From Massilia sp. MS-15 (GTDB lineage: Bacteria > Pseudomonadota > Gammaproteobacteria > Burkholderiales > Burkholderiaceae_D): a DNA stretch of 45,632 bases. How positions within the stretch are numbered: position 1 is the first letter of the stretch; each line of letters starts with the position of its first letter. Positions 19,345 through 27,961 of the stretch are shown here, piece by piece. The stretch covers positions 1 through 45,632 of the forward strand of contig NZ_JAIWIA010000052.1 in NCBI RefSeq assembly GCF_020176695.1. The letters run 5' to 3'. The notes under the pieces are model-generated. The model searched no databases, was not told where the DNA came from, and was given only the letters and a program-made list of their open reading frames with translations. The position numbers and the translations under genes are program-made.

Positions 19345-21216
19345 ATGGACAAGCAACTCATCACGGGACTGATCCTGGCGGGCGGCCGTGGCTCGCGCAT
19401 GGGCAATGTGGACAAGGGTCTGCAGCCCTTCCAAGGCAAGCCGATGGCCCGGCATGCGATCGAGCGGCTGCTGCCGCAGGTCGGCTCGGTCATGGTCAAT
19501 GCCAACCGCAATATCGAGCGCTGGCTGGAGCTGGCCGCGCCGGTGTGGCCGGACGAAACGCCGGGCTTCGCGGGGCCGCTGGCGGGCCTGGAAGCCGGCT
19601 TGATGCACTGCGCGACGCCCTGGCTGCTGGCGGTGCCCTGCGATTCGCCCTTCCTGCCGCCCGACCTGGCCGGGCGGCTCGCCGCCGCCGTCGAAGAACA
19701 CGATGCCGACCTGGCCTTTGCCGTCACCCAGGAGCCGGGCATGCGCCCGCAGCCGCATCCGGTGTTCTGCCTGGTGAAGGCGAGCCGGCTGCCGGTACTG
19801 TCGCAATACCTGGCGGAGGGCGGACGCCGCATGGACGGCTGGTACCAGGATCTGAAAGCGGTCGAGGTGCCGTTCGAGGATGCGAGCGCTTTTCGCAACA
19901 TCAACACGATCGAGGAGCTGCAGGGCTACGACGACACGCTGCCCGTGAGCCTGGCAAAGGTGACGAGCTGTTTGTCCGGCTACGATCCCGACGCCCTGCC
20001 CGTGCGCGATGCCCAGCGCATCATCCGCGCGTTCGTGCAGCCGGTGCGTGCCATCGAAAAGGTGGCGCTGCGCGCCGCGCTCGGCCGCGTGCTGGCGCTG
20101 GATGTGATCTCGCCGATCGACGTGCCGGCGCACGACAATTCGGCCATGGACGGCTTCGCGCTGCGCGGCGCGGACCTGCGTACCGACGTTCCTGTCTCCT
20201 TGCGCGTGATCGGCACGACCTATGCCGGCAATGTCTCGGACGCGGTCCCGGCTGCGGGCGAGTGCGTGCGCATCATGACGGGCGGCGTCATGCCGCAAGG
20301 CTGCGACAGCGTGGTGCCGCAGGAATTCGTCACCCAGGAAGGCGACGCCATCCTGCTTCCCGCCGGCGTGATCCGCGCGGGCGACAACCGCCGCTTCAAG
20401 GGCGAAGACCTGAAGGCCGGCAGCCCGGCCCTGACGGCCGGCCGCGTGGTGCGCCCGCCCGACCTCGGCATGCTGGCCTCGCTCGGCATCGCCGAAGTCG
20501 CGGTGCAGCGGCGCCTGCGCGTGGCCTTCTTCTCGACCGGCGACGAACTGCGCTCGGTCGGCGAGCCGCTCGACGAAGGCTGCGTCTACGACAGCAACCG
20601 CTACACCATCTACGGCATGCTGCAGCGCCTTGGCGTTGATGTCATCGACATGGGCGTCGTGCGCGACGATCCCTCGGTGCTGGAAGAGGCGCTGCGCAGC
20701 GCCTGCGAGAACGCCGACGCCATCATCACCTCGGGCGGGGTGTCGGTCGGCGCGGCCGACTATACCAAGCAGATCATGGCCAGGCTGGGCGACGTGACCT
20801 TCTGGAAGATCGGCATGCGTCCCGGCCGGCCGCTGGCCTTCGGCCGCATCCATTCGAACGGCCGCAGTGCCTTCCTGTTCGGGCTGCCGGGTAATCCGGT
20901 GGCGGTGATGGTGTCCTTCTACTTCTTCGCGCGCGAGGCCCTGCTGCAAATGATGGGCGCGCAGGCTCCCCTGCCTTTGCTGCGTGCGCGTTCGCTTGGT
21001 GCGATCCGCAAGAAGCCCGGCCGCACCGAATACCAGCGCGGGATCCTGGCGCCCGGCGCGGACGGCGAGCCCGAAGTACGCATCACCGGTTCGCAGGGCT
21101 CGGGCATCCTGCGCTCGATGTCTGAGGCCAACTGCATGGTGGTGCTGCACGACGGGCAGGGCAATGTCGCGGCAGGCGACATGGTCGATGTCCTGGTCTT
21201 CGAAGGTTTGATGTAG
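19345..21216 (+). CDS. MobA-MoeA fusion: molybdenum cofactor guanylyltransferase / molybdopterin molybdotransferase
   Basis: One 623-aa open frame joins two Moco enzymes. Residues 1 to about 196 are MobA, which attaches GMP to form bis-MGD: LAGGRGSRMGNVDKG at 11-25, PCDSPFLP near 98-105, and NINTIEEL at the domain end. Residues 201-623 are MoeA, which inserts molybdate: DNSAMDGFAL at 264-273, a MoCF fold with FFSTGDEL and TSGGVSVGAADYTK, and a domain IV that ends the protein. The junction is only about five residues (DDTLP), followed by a GTG-coded Val201 (19945) that could be an internal MoeA start. No stop codon or frameshift is visible. The TAG stop at 21214-21216 is part of REP D. Confidence 0.9.
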   Translation: MDKQLITGLILAGGRGSRMGNVDKGLQPFQGKPMARHAIERLLPQVGSVMVNANRNIERWLELAAPVWPDETPGFAGPLAGLEAGLMHCATPWLLAVPCDSPFLPPDLAGRLAAAVEEHDADLAFAVTQEPGMRPQPHPVFCLVKASRLPVLSQYLAEGGRRMDGWYQDLKAVEVPFEDASAFRNINTIEELQGYDDTLPVSLAKVTSCLSGYDPDALPVRDAQRIIRAFVQPVRAIEKVALRAALGRVLALDVISPIDVPAHDNSAMDGFALRGADLRTDVPVSLRVIGTTYAGNVSDAVPAAGECVRIMTGGVMPQGCDSVVPQEFVTQEGDAILLPAGVIRAGDNRRFKGEDLKAGSPALTAGRVVRPPDLGMLASLGIAEVAVQRRLRVAFFSTGDELRSVGEPLDEGCVYDSNRYTIYGMLQRLGVDVIDMGVVRDDPSVLEEALRSACENADAIITSGGVSVGAADYTKQIMARLGDVTFWKIGMRPGRPLAFGRIHSNGRSAFLFGLPGNPVAVMVSFYFFAREALLQMMGAQAPLPLLRARSLGAIRKKPGRTEYQRGILAPGADGEPEVRITGSQGSGILRSMSEANCMVVLHDGQGNVAAGDMVDVLVFEGLM

Positions 21217-21246
21217 GGTGGGCGGATTTCCCGCCCACGCGTTCAA
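21213..21246 (+). repeat. REP D, left flank of the RAYT gene
   Basis: GTAGGGTGGGCGG, loop ATTTC, then CCGCCCACGCG, with a GTTCAAC tail instead of the GGTGAT tail of the dispersed REPINs. The GTAG overlaps the mobA-moeA stop codon. It forms an inverted pair with REP E around the transposase. Confidence 0.9.
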
Positions 21247-21300
21247 CGCACATTTGATCTGACCCACTGCCCGATACCGGCGCCAACTTACCATGCGCCG

Positions 21301-21834
21301 ATGCCCCACTACCGCCGCGCCCTTGCAGGATCCACCTACTTCTTCACCGTCGTGACGCACCGGCGCCGTCCGATCCTGTGTGATGAACCCATGCGAATCG
21401 CCCTGCGCTCGGCGATCGGCAAGGTTCGCGGCCGGCTGCCATTCGATATCGATGCCATGGTCTTGATGCCGGATCATCTCCATTGCATCTGGACGCTCCC
21501 GGACGGCGATACCAACTTCTCTTTACGCTGGTCGCAGATCAAGCACCATGTGTCGTACACGTGCCGGCGCTTGTATCCTGCAACGGTTTCAGCATCCCGT
21601 CAGCGTCAGCGTACCGCCGCAATCTGGCAGCGGCGCTTCTGGGAGCACCAGATCCGGGACGAACGCGATTTGGAACGACACGTTGACTACATCCATTACA
21701 ACCCCGTGAAGCACGGCTTCGTTCAGGCTGCATTTGCCTGGCCCTATTCGACGTTCAATCGTTTTGTACGCAATGGGATGTATGCAGTGGATTGGGGTGG
21801 AAACCCGGCGTGTGATGGGATGGAGTTCGAATAG
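21301..21834 (+). CDS. REP-associated tyrosine transposase (RAYT, Y1_Tnp / TnpA-REP family)
   Basis: 177 aa single-strand DNA nuclease-like protein related to IS200/IS605 transposases. The HUH motif is His59-x-His61 in MPDHLHCIW. The probable nucleophile is Tyr133 in HYNPVKHG. WQRRFWEHQIRD is also typical. RAYTs are known to bind and cleave REP hairpins next to a GTAG-type foot tetranucleotide, and all REPs here start with GTAG. It is flanked by inverted REPs D and E, so the unit 21213-21891 resembles a non-autonomously maintained RAYT locus. Codons are less GC-biased than in the neighbours (for example ATT, TTG, TCG mixed). Both catalytic motifs are intact. Confidence 0.93.
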   Translation: MPHYRRALAGSTYFFTVVTHRRRPILCDEPMRIALRSAIGKVRGRLPFDIDAMVLMPDHLHCIWTLPDGDTNFSLRWSQIKHHVSYTCRRLYPATVSASRQRQRTAAIWQRRFWEHQIRDERDLERHVDYIHYNPVKHGFVQAAFAWPYSTFNRFVRNGMYAVDWGGNPACDGMEFE

Positions 21835-21856
21835 CGCCAACACAGCGCACCCGACA

Positions 21857-21891
21857 GTTGAACGCGTGGGCGGAGAACCCGCCCACCCTAC
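21857..21891 (-). repeat. REP E, right flank of the RAYT gene
   Basis: Read on minus: GTAGGGTGGGCGG, loop GTTCT, CCGCCCACGCG, tail TTCAAC. The same tail as REP D. CTAC at 21888-21891 gives rmuC its TAG stop. Confidence 0.9.
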
Positions 21892-23204
21892 TCGTCGGGA
21901 CCAAGCATGAGCTGGGCCGCCTCGCTCGGCAGCGCTTCCACCGATTTCAGCTTGCGCGCCATCTGGCGGCTGCGCACTTCGGCGCTTTCGATGTTCTTGG
22001 CGGCCTTTTCCAGGGTTGCCTTGGTGGTGGCCAGCACGTCGCCGAACTTGGTGAACTCGGTCTTCACCGCGCCCAGCACCTGCCACACCTCGGACGAGCG
22101 CTTTTCCAGCGCCAGCGTACGGAAGCCCATCTGCAGGCTGTTGAGCAGCGCACTCAGGGTGGACGGTCCGGCGATCGTCACGCGCAGGGAGCGCTGCAGG
22201 TCGTCGGCCAGGCCCGGACGGCGCATCACTTCCGCGTACAGGCCTTCGGTCGGCAGGAACAGGATCGCGAAGTCGGTGGTCTGCGGCGGCGACACGTATT
22301 TCTCGCAGATCGTCTTCGCCTCACCCCGCACCGCGCGTTCGAGCTCGGCGCCGGCGCGCGCCACGCCGTCGGCATCGGCCAGCTCGGCCGCCTCCAGCAG
22401 GCGTTCGTACTGCTCCTTCGGGAACTTGGCGTCGATCGGCAGCCACAGCGGCGGACCGCCATCGACCACGCCGGGCAGCTTGATCGCGAACTCGACCCGC
22501 GCACCGCTGCCATGGATGGTCTCGACGTTCTTCGCGTACTGGTCCACCGTCAGCACCTGCTCGAGCAGCATCTCGAGCTGCACTTCGCCCCAGGTGCCGC
22601 GGGTCTTGACGTTGGTGAGTACGCGCTTCAGGTCACCCACGCCGATCGCCAGCTGCTGCATCTCGCCCAGTCCCTGGTGCACCTTTTCAAGGCGCTCGCT
22701 GACCTGTTTGAAACTTTCCGTCAGGCGCGTCTCCAGGGTCGCGTGCAGCTTTTCGTCGACCGTCTGGCGCATCTCTTCCAGGCGCTTGGCGTTATCAATC
22801 TGCAGGTCGCGGATCTTGCTTTCCAGCGTGCCGCGCACTTCCAGCATGCGCTGGGCGTTCGATTCGGTCAGGTTCGACAGGGTCAGCTGCAGGGTGTCGG
22901 CGAAGCGCTTCAGCGCCCGCGCCTGCTCCTCGCGGCCGCTGGCGGAATGCAGCTGCATCTGCTGGCGCATGCCGTCCAGCTGCTGCACGGTGGCGGCATG
23001 GTACTGGCCCATGTGGCCCGCCACTTCCTGGCGCGTGGCCTGGGCGGTGGACTGCATCTCGCCGCGCAGCTCGCGCTCCAGGCGTTCGATATGGCGGCCG
23101 TCGCCCGCATCGGAGCCGGCCTTGCCGGCGCGCGCCAGCAGCAGCACCTGCAGGCCGATGATCACGGCCGCGGCGAGGAGAATCAGGAGTTCGACGATGC
23201 CCAT
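21888..23204 (-). CDS. rmuC: DNA recombination protein RmuC homologue
   Basis: 438 aa. A membrane segment at about residues 5-25 is followed by a long coiled coil (about 35-190) and the RmuC nuclease-like domain (about 200-400: GTWGEVQLEMLLEQVL, LPIDAKFPKEQYERL, FLPTEGLYAEV). E. coli RmuC limits recombination at inverted repeats (known). It is interesting here because it lies beside an inverted REP/RAYT unit, though its family role is broader. Last gene of a four-gene minus-strand run. It starts 5 bp after the haemoglobin stop and ends with REP E's TAG. Confidence 0.93.
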   Translation of the reverse strand: MGIVELLILLAAAVIIGLQVLLLARAGKAGSDAGDGRHIERLERELRGEMQSTAQATRQEVAGHMGQYHAATVQQLDGMRQQMQLHSASGREEQARALKRFADTLQLTLSNLTESNAQRMLEVRGTLESKIRDLQIDNAKRLEEMRQTVDEKLHATLETRLTESFKQVSERLEKVHQGLGEMQQLAIGVGDLKRVLTNVKTRGTWGEVQLEMLLEQVLTVDQYAKNVETIHGSGARVEFAIKLPGVVDGGPPLWLPIDAKFPKEQYERLLEAAELADADGVARAGAELERAVRGEAKTICEKYVSPPQTTDFAILFLPTEGLYAEVMRRPGLADDLQRSLRVTIAGPSTLSALLNSLQMGFRTLALEKRSSEVWQVLGAVKTEFTKFGDVLATTKATLEKAAKNIESAEVRSRQMARKLKSVEALPSEAAQLMLGPDE

Positions 23205-23209
23205 GCTTG

Positions 23210-23614
23210 CTAATCCGCCTTGTTCCGCATCCAGTCGGCGGTGTTGTAGAAGGACTGCATCAGGCGCATGCGCAGGTCGTCGTCATAGCCCAGGTCTTCC
23301 ATCGCCCAGGCCATGGCGCGCAGCCACTGGTCGCGCTCGCTGGTGCCGATGGCGAACCCCAGGTGGCGCGCGCGCAGGCGCGGGTGGCCGTGGCGTTCGA
23401 CGAAGAGGTCGGGCCCGCCCGTCCAGCCGGACAGGAACATGAACAGCTTCTCGCGCGAGCTGTCGTTGGGGACCGGGTGCATGGCGTGGATGCCGGCGAA
23501 TTCAGGCTCCAGCTGCATCAGGTCGTAGAAGCGGTCGACCAGTTCGCGCAGGCGCTCGGCGCCGCCCATGACCTCGTAGAGGGTGGGTGTTTCGGGGGTG
23601 TTCGGTTCGGACAT
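23210..23614 (-). CDS. Group II truncated haemoglobin
   Basis: 134 aa haem protein. YEVMGGAERLRELVDRFYDLM opens the 2-over-2 globin fold. Proximal His84 lies in RLRARHLGF, and the group II Trp is Trp97 in RDQWLRAM. This family binds O2 or NO, or handles peroxide. The exact role is unknown here. The ATG at 23614 was chosen for the usual length, since the upstream frame runs into the permease end. Neighbours rmuC and the permease are on the same strand. Confidence 0.9.
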   Translation of the reverse strand: MSEPNTPETPTLYEVMGGAERLRELVDRFYDLMQLEPEFAGIHAMHPVPNDSSREKLFMFLSGWTGGPDLFVERHGHPRLRARHLGFAIGTSERDQWLRAMAWAMEDLGYDDDLRMRLMQSFYNTADWMRNKAD

Positions 23615-23679
23615 GCCGCCATGATAGCGCAGCCGGGACAGCCCTGGGGCTGTCCCTTGCCCACTTGTTGCTATCCGCT

Positions 23680-26229
23680 TCAGGCTTCGCGCAGCGTCTG
23701 CAGCGGCGGCTGGCGCAGCACGCTGCGCAGGCCCAGCCAGCCGCCGACCAGCGCGCAGGCGGCGCCCACCGCGATACCGGCCAGCCATACCTGTGGCTCG
23801 AACTTCCATGGGAATTTGAACACGTACTCGGCCAGCACCCAGCCCATGGCCGCCGCGCCGCTCGCGGCCAGCAGGCCGGACAGGCCGCCGACCAGCACGA
23901 ACTCGATGCGCTGCGCGGTCGCCAGTTGTCCGCGGGTGGCGCCGAGCGCGCGCAGCAGGCCGGCTTCGCGGGTGCGCTCCGACTGCGACCCCATCAGCGC
24001 CGCATACAGCACCAGCACGCCGGAGGCGAGCGTGAACATGAACAGGAACTCGACCGCCACCACTACCTGGTCGAGCACTTCCTGCAGCTGGCGGATGATG
24101 CCGGAGACGTCGATCACGGTCAGGTTCGGGTAGGCGCGCGTCAGCGCGCTGGTGAGGTTTCCTGCCCCAGTCCCCTCACCTTCGGGGAGGTGGAAGGCAG
24201 TCATATAGCTCTTCGGCGCATTCGCCATCGCCTGCGGGTTGATGATGACGAAGAAGTTGGCCCGCATCGAGCCCCATTCGAGCTTGCGCAGGCTGGTCAC
24301 CCTGGCCTGCACTGGCATGCCGGCCATGTCGAAGCGCATCACGTCGCCCAGCTTCAGGCCCAGCGTCTTGGCCAGGCCCTGCTCCACCGACGCCTCGGCC
24401 ACGCCCGGCGCATCCCGGTACCAGCTGCCCGCGACGATCTCGTTGGTTTCGGGCAGGTCGGCCACGGTGGAGAGGTTGAATTCGCGTTCGGCCATGCGCC
24501 GCGCGTCGCCGTCCTGGTAGGTGTTGCGGGTGAGCTGGGTGCCGTTGATGTGGGTGAGGCGGCCACGGATCATCGGATACAGGAACACGTTCTTCACCCC
24601 GGCCCCGGCCAGCTGCCGTTCGACGCCGGGCGCCTGCTCCGGCTGGATGTTGATGATGAAGCGGTTCGGCGCGTCCGGCGGCGTGGCGCTGCGCCAGGCC
24701 GCCATCAGGTCGCCGCGCACCACGGTGAGCAGCAGCAGCGCCATCAGGCCGAGCGACAGCGACACCACCTGTACCACCGTGGCACCGGGGCGGCGCTGCA
24801 GCGAGGTGATGGCGAAGCGCCAGCTCTGGTTGCTGGAGGCGCCGCGCAGGCGCCGCAGCAGGCGCAGGCCGAGCCAGGCGACGAAGGCGAACAGGGCCAG
24901 GCCACCCAGGAAGCCGCCGGCCGTCATCAAGGCCAGTCTGGTGTCGCCGGCCTGCCACAGCAGCAGCGCCAGGAACACGCCGATCCCGAGGCCGTAGGTG
25001 GCCAGCGCCAGCGGCTGCGGGGCGGCCGCTTCGCGCCGGATCACGCGGTTATGCGGCACGTTACGCAGCTGAAGCACCGGCGGCAGCGCGAAGCCGACCA
25101 GCAGCAGCATGCCGGTCGCCATGCCCTGCAGCGCCGGCAGCGGCGACACCGGCGGCAGGTCGGGCGGCAGCAGTTCGCCGATCATCTGGACCAGGAGGTA
25201 GTGCGCGCCGAAGCCGACCGCCACGCCCAGCAGGCTGCCCGCCAGGCCGACGATGGCGAATTCGGTCAGGTACAGGGTGCCGACCTGGTTCTGGGTCATG
25301 CCCAGGCAGCGCAGCATGGCGCAGGCGTCGAGGTGGCGCTGCATGAAGCGGCGCGCCGCCATCGCCACCGCGACCGCCGCCAGCATCGCCGACAGCAGGC
25401 CGACCAGCGACAGGAAGCTGTCGGCGCGGTCGAGCGTGGCGCGCATCTCGGGGCGGCCGTTTTCCAGCGTTTCGATGCGCACGCCGCGCACGTTGCGCGC
25501 GGCGATGTCGGCGCGCAGCCATTTTTCATAGGCGGCCACGGCGGACATGTCGTTCTTGGAAGGCGAGGCCACCTGCAGCCGGTAGGTGACGCGCGAAAAG
25601 GCATCCACCAGGCCCGTCGCGGGCAGGTCCTGCAGCGACAGCATCACGCGCGGCGCGAAGTTGGAGAAGCCGGCCCCCTTGTCCGGCTCGGTGGCGATCA
25701 GCTGCGCGATGCGGAAGCTTTTATCGCCCAGCTGGATCGTGCCGCCCACTCCGGTGCGCAGCGCCGGCAGCAGGTTGGCGTCGACCCAGACGGTACCGGG
25801 CGCCGGAATTCCGGAGGTTTTCTGTCCGATCGCGCGACTGGCCTCGTCGGGGTTCGTGGTGATGCTGAGCTGGCCGCGCAGCGGATAGCGGCTTGATACC
25901 GCCTTGACCGCGGAGAGCTGGGCCATGGAGGCGTCGCCCTCGCCCGCCTGGGCCATGCTCTGGAAGGCCGCCGTTTCGGCAACCAGGAGGCCGCGCCGCT
26001 TCGCCTCGTCTTTCCAGGCCTGCTGGACCGGGTCGTCGGCATTCACCAGGAGGTCGGCGCCCAGCAGCTGGTGCGCGTCGCGATTCAGGCCAGCGCGCAT
26101 GCGGTCGATGAAGAAACCGACCGAAGACAGCGCCGACACGGCCACGATCAGTGCGACAAGCAGGAAGCGCAGTTCGCCGGCGCGCCAGTCGCGCGCGGTC
26201 ATGCGGAGGGACTGGAGGAACATGGGCAT
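23680..26229 (-). CDS. Large FtsX-type ABC permease (YbbP-like)
   Basis: 849 aa inner-membrane protein with an N-terminal membrane segment (about 20-42), a large periplasmic domain, and two FtsX domains. The first is around 275-420 and the second at the C-terminus (about 720-845, QVVVAVEFLFMFTLASG). Central membrane segments lie around 425-510. YbbP-type permeases pair with a small ATPase (YbbA) and are linked to lipoprotein or envelope processes. No ATPase is next to it in this window, since its upstream neighbour is the deaminase 3 bp away. Start 26229 or 26223 (two in-frame ATGs, the second better placed behind TAAGG). Confidence 0.88.
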   Translation of the reverse strand: MPMFLQSLRMTARDWRAGELRFLLVALIVAVSALSSVGFFIDRMRAGLNRDAHQLLGADLLVNADDPVQQAWKDEAKRRGLLVAETAAFQSMAQAGEGDASMAQLSAVKAVSSRYPLRGQLSITTNPDEASRAIGQKTSGIPAPGTVWVDANLLPALRTGVGGTIQLGDKSFRIAQLIATEPDKGAGFSNFAPRVMLSLQDLPATGLVDAFSRVTYRLQVASPSKNDMSAVAAYEKWLRADIAARNVRGVRIETLENGRPEMRATLDRADSFLSLVGLLSAMLAAVAVAMAARRFMQRHLDACAMLRCLGMTQNQVGTLYLTEFAIVGLAGSLLGVAVGFGAHYLLVQMIGELLPPDLPPVSPLPALQGMATGMLLLVGFALPPVLQLRNVPHNRVIRREAAAPQPLALATYGLGIGVFLALLLWQAGDTRLALMTAGGFLGGLALFAFVAWLGLRLLRRLRGASSNQSWRFAITSLQRRPGATVVQVVSLSLGLMALLLLTVVRGDLMAAWRSATPPDAPNRFIINIQPEQAPGVERQLAGAGVKNVFLYPMIRGRLTHINGTQLTRNTYQDGDARRMAEREFNLSTVADLPETNEIVAGSWYRDAPGVAEASVEQGLAKTLGLKLGDVMRFDMAGMPVQARVTSLRKLEWGSMRANFFVIINPQAMANAPKSYMTAFHLPEGEGTGAGNLTSALTRAYPNLTVIDVSGIIRQLQEVLDQVVVAVEFLFMFTLASGVLVLYAALMGSQSERTREAGLLRALGATRGQLATAQRIEFVLVGGLSGLLAASGAAAMGWVLAEYVFKFPWKFEPQVWLAGIAVGAACALVGGWLGLRSVLRQPPLQTLREA

Positions 26230-26232
26230 GCC

Positions 26233-27411
<1,179 letters not shown>

Positions 27412-27544
27412 TCACCACAGTTGATATTTAAACAGCCTGAAGCATGCGGATCCGGACCTCCACATGGTGCATGAAGGGCCGTTCAGGCGTCGCGATAAAC
27501 GCGCTTCCAGGCTCTGCCTGGTGTCTGTTTGGCGGTTGCCTGGA

Positions 27545-27595
27545 GGGGGCTTCATGGGGGCTTAATGGGGGCTTAATGGAAGCTTAATGGGAGCT
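27545..27595 (+). promoter_or_regulatory. Tandem 11-bp repeats with PmrA/BasR-like half-sites
   Basis: Four and a half copies of an 11-bp unit. The cores read CTTCAT, CTTAAT, CTTAAT, CTTAAT, each separated by 5 bp (G-rich). CTTAAT-N5-CTTAAT is the known PmrA/BasR-type box. The array lies between divergent genes, about 100 bp upstream of the predicted prkA promoter and 296 bp upstream of the deaminase start. Which regulator binds is not determined here. Confidence 0.6.
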
Positions 27596-27696
27596 CGGCA
27601 CCCCCTCGAGGGCTCCGTCCGGGAATGCCATGGAATCGTACTTTTTTCAATGTTTTCAAATACTTGAAGAATCATCCAACACGCACACGGCAGCGC

Positions 27697-27725
27697 TTTA
27701 CTTCACCACCCAATAGGCACATAAT
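27697..27725 (+). promoter_or_regulatory. Putative sigma70-type promoter of prkA
   Basis: TTTACT at 27697-27702, 17-bp spacer, CATAAT at 27720-27725. Match 4/6 and 5/6. Transcription would begin near 27732 and give a 230-nt leader. A sigma54 element, common for E. coli yeaGH, was looked for and not found. Confidence 0.55.
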
Positions 27726-27768
27726 AAATTTCATAAACGCAAAAAAGACGTTCTCCAGCAACGGGAGA

Positions 27769-27792
27769 CCCGGGCACGACCCGGGATGACAA
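27769..27792. repeat. Short palindrome CCCGGG-N5-CCCGGG followed by ATGACAA
   Basis: Matches the pattern CGGGCA-N2/3-CCCGG-(A/G)ATGACAA also seen inside REPIN C at 11962-11983. Two copies hint at a second small dispersed palindrome family. Function unknown. Confidence 0.4.
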
Positions 27793-27961
27793 CAAGAAGA
27801 CCGCCAGCATTTCCGGCGCCGGACATCCCGGCTCCGCACGCGTGGCGACCACGAGGAGTACGCCAGACAAAGACCGGGGAAGCAGGCAGTCCTTGCACAG
27901 CCGGCTGCCATGACAGTGACCGTTGTTCGCAATACGCAGTTGCACATAAAGGACATTCGAA

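Noticed and set aside
19930..19950. Frameshift or hidden stop separating mobA and moeA
   Set aside because: The frame is continuous and reads domain-typical sequence on both sides; no homopolymer is present at the junction.
27600..27961. Sigma54 promoter for prkA
   Set aside because: The candidates lack the GG-N10-GC spacing. TTGCA matches near 27894 and 27941 have no correctly placed GG.
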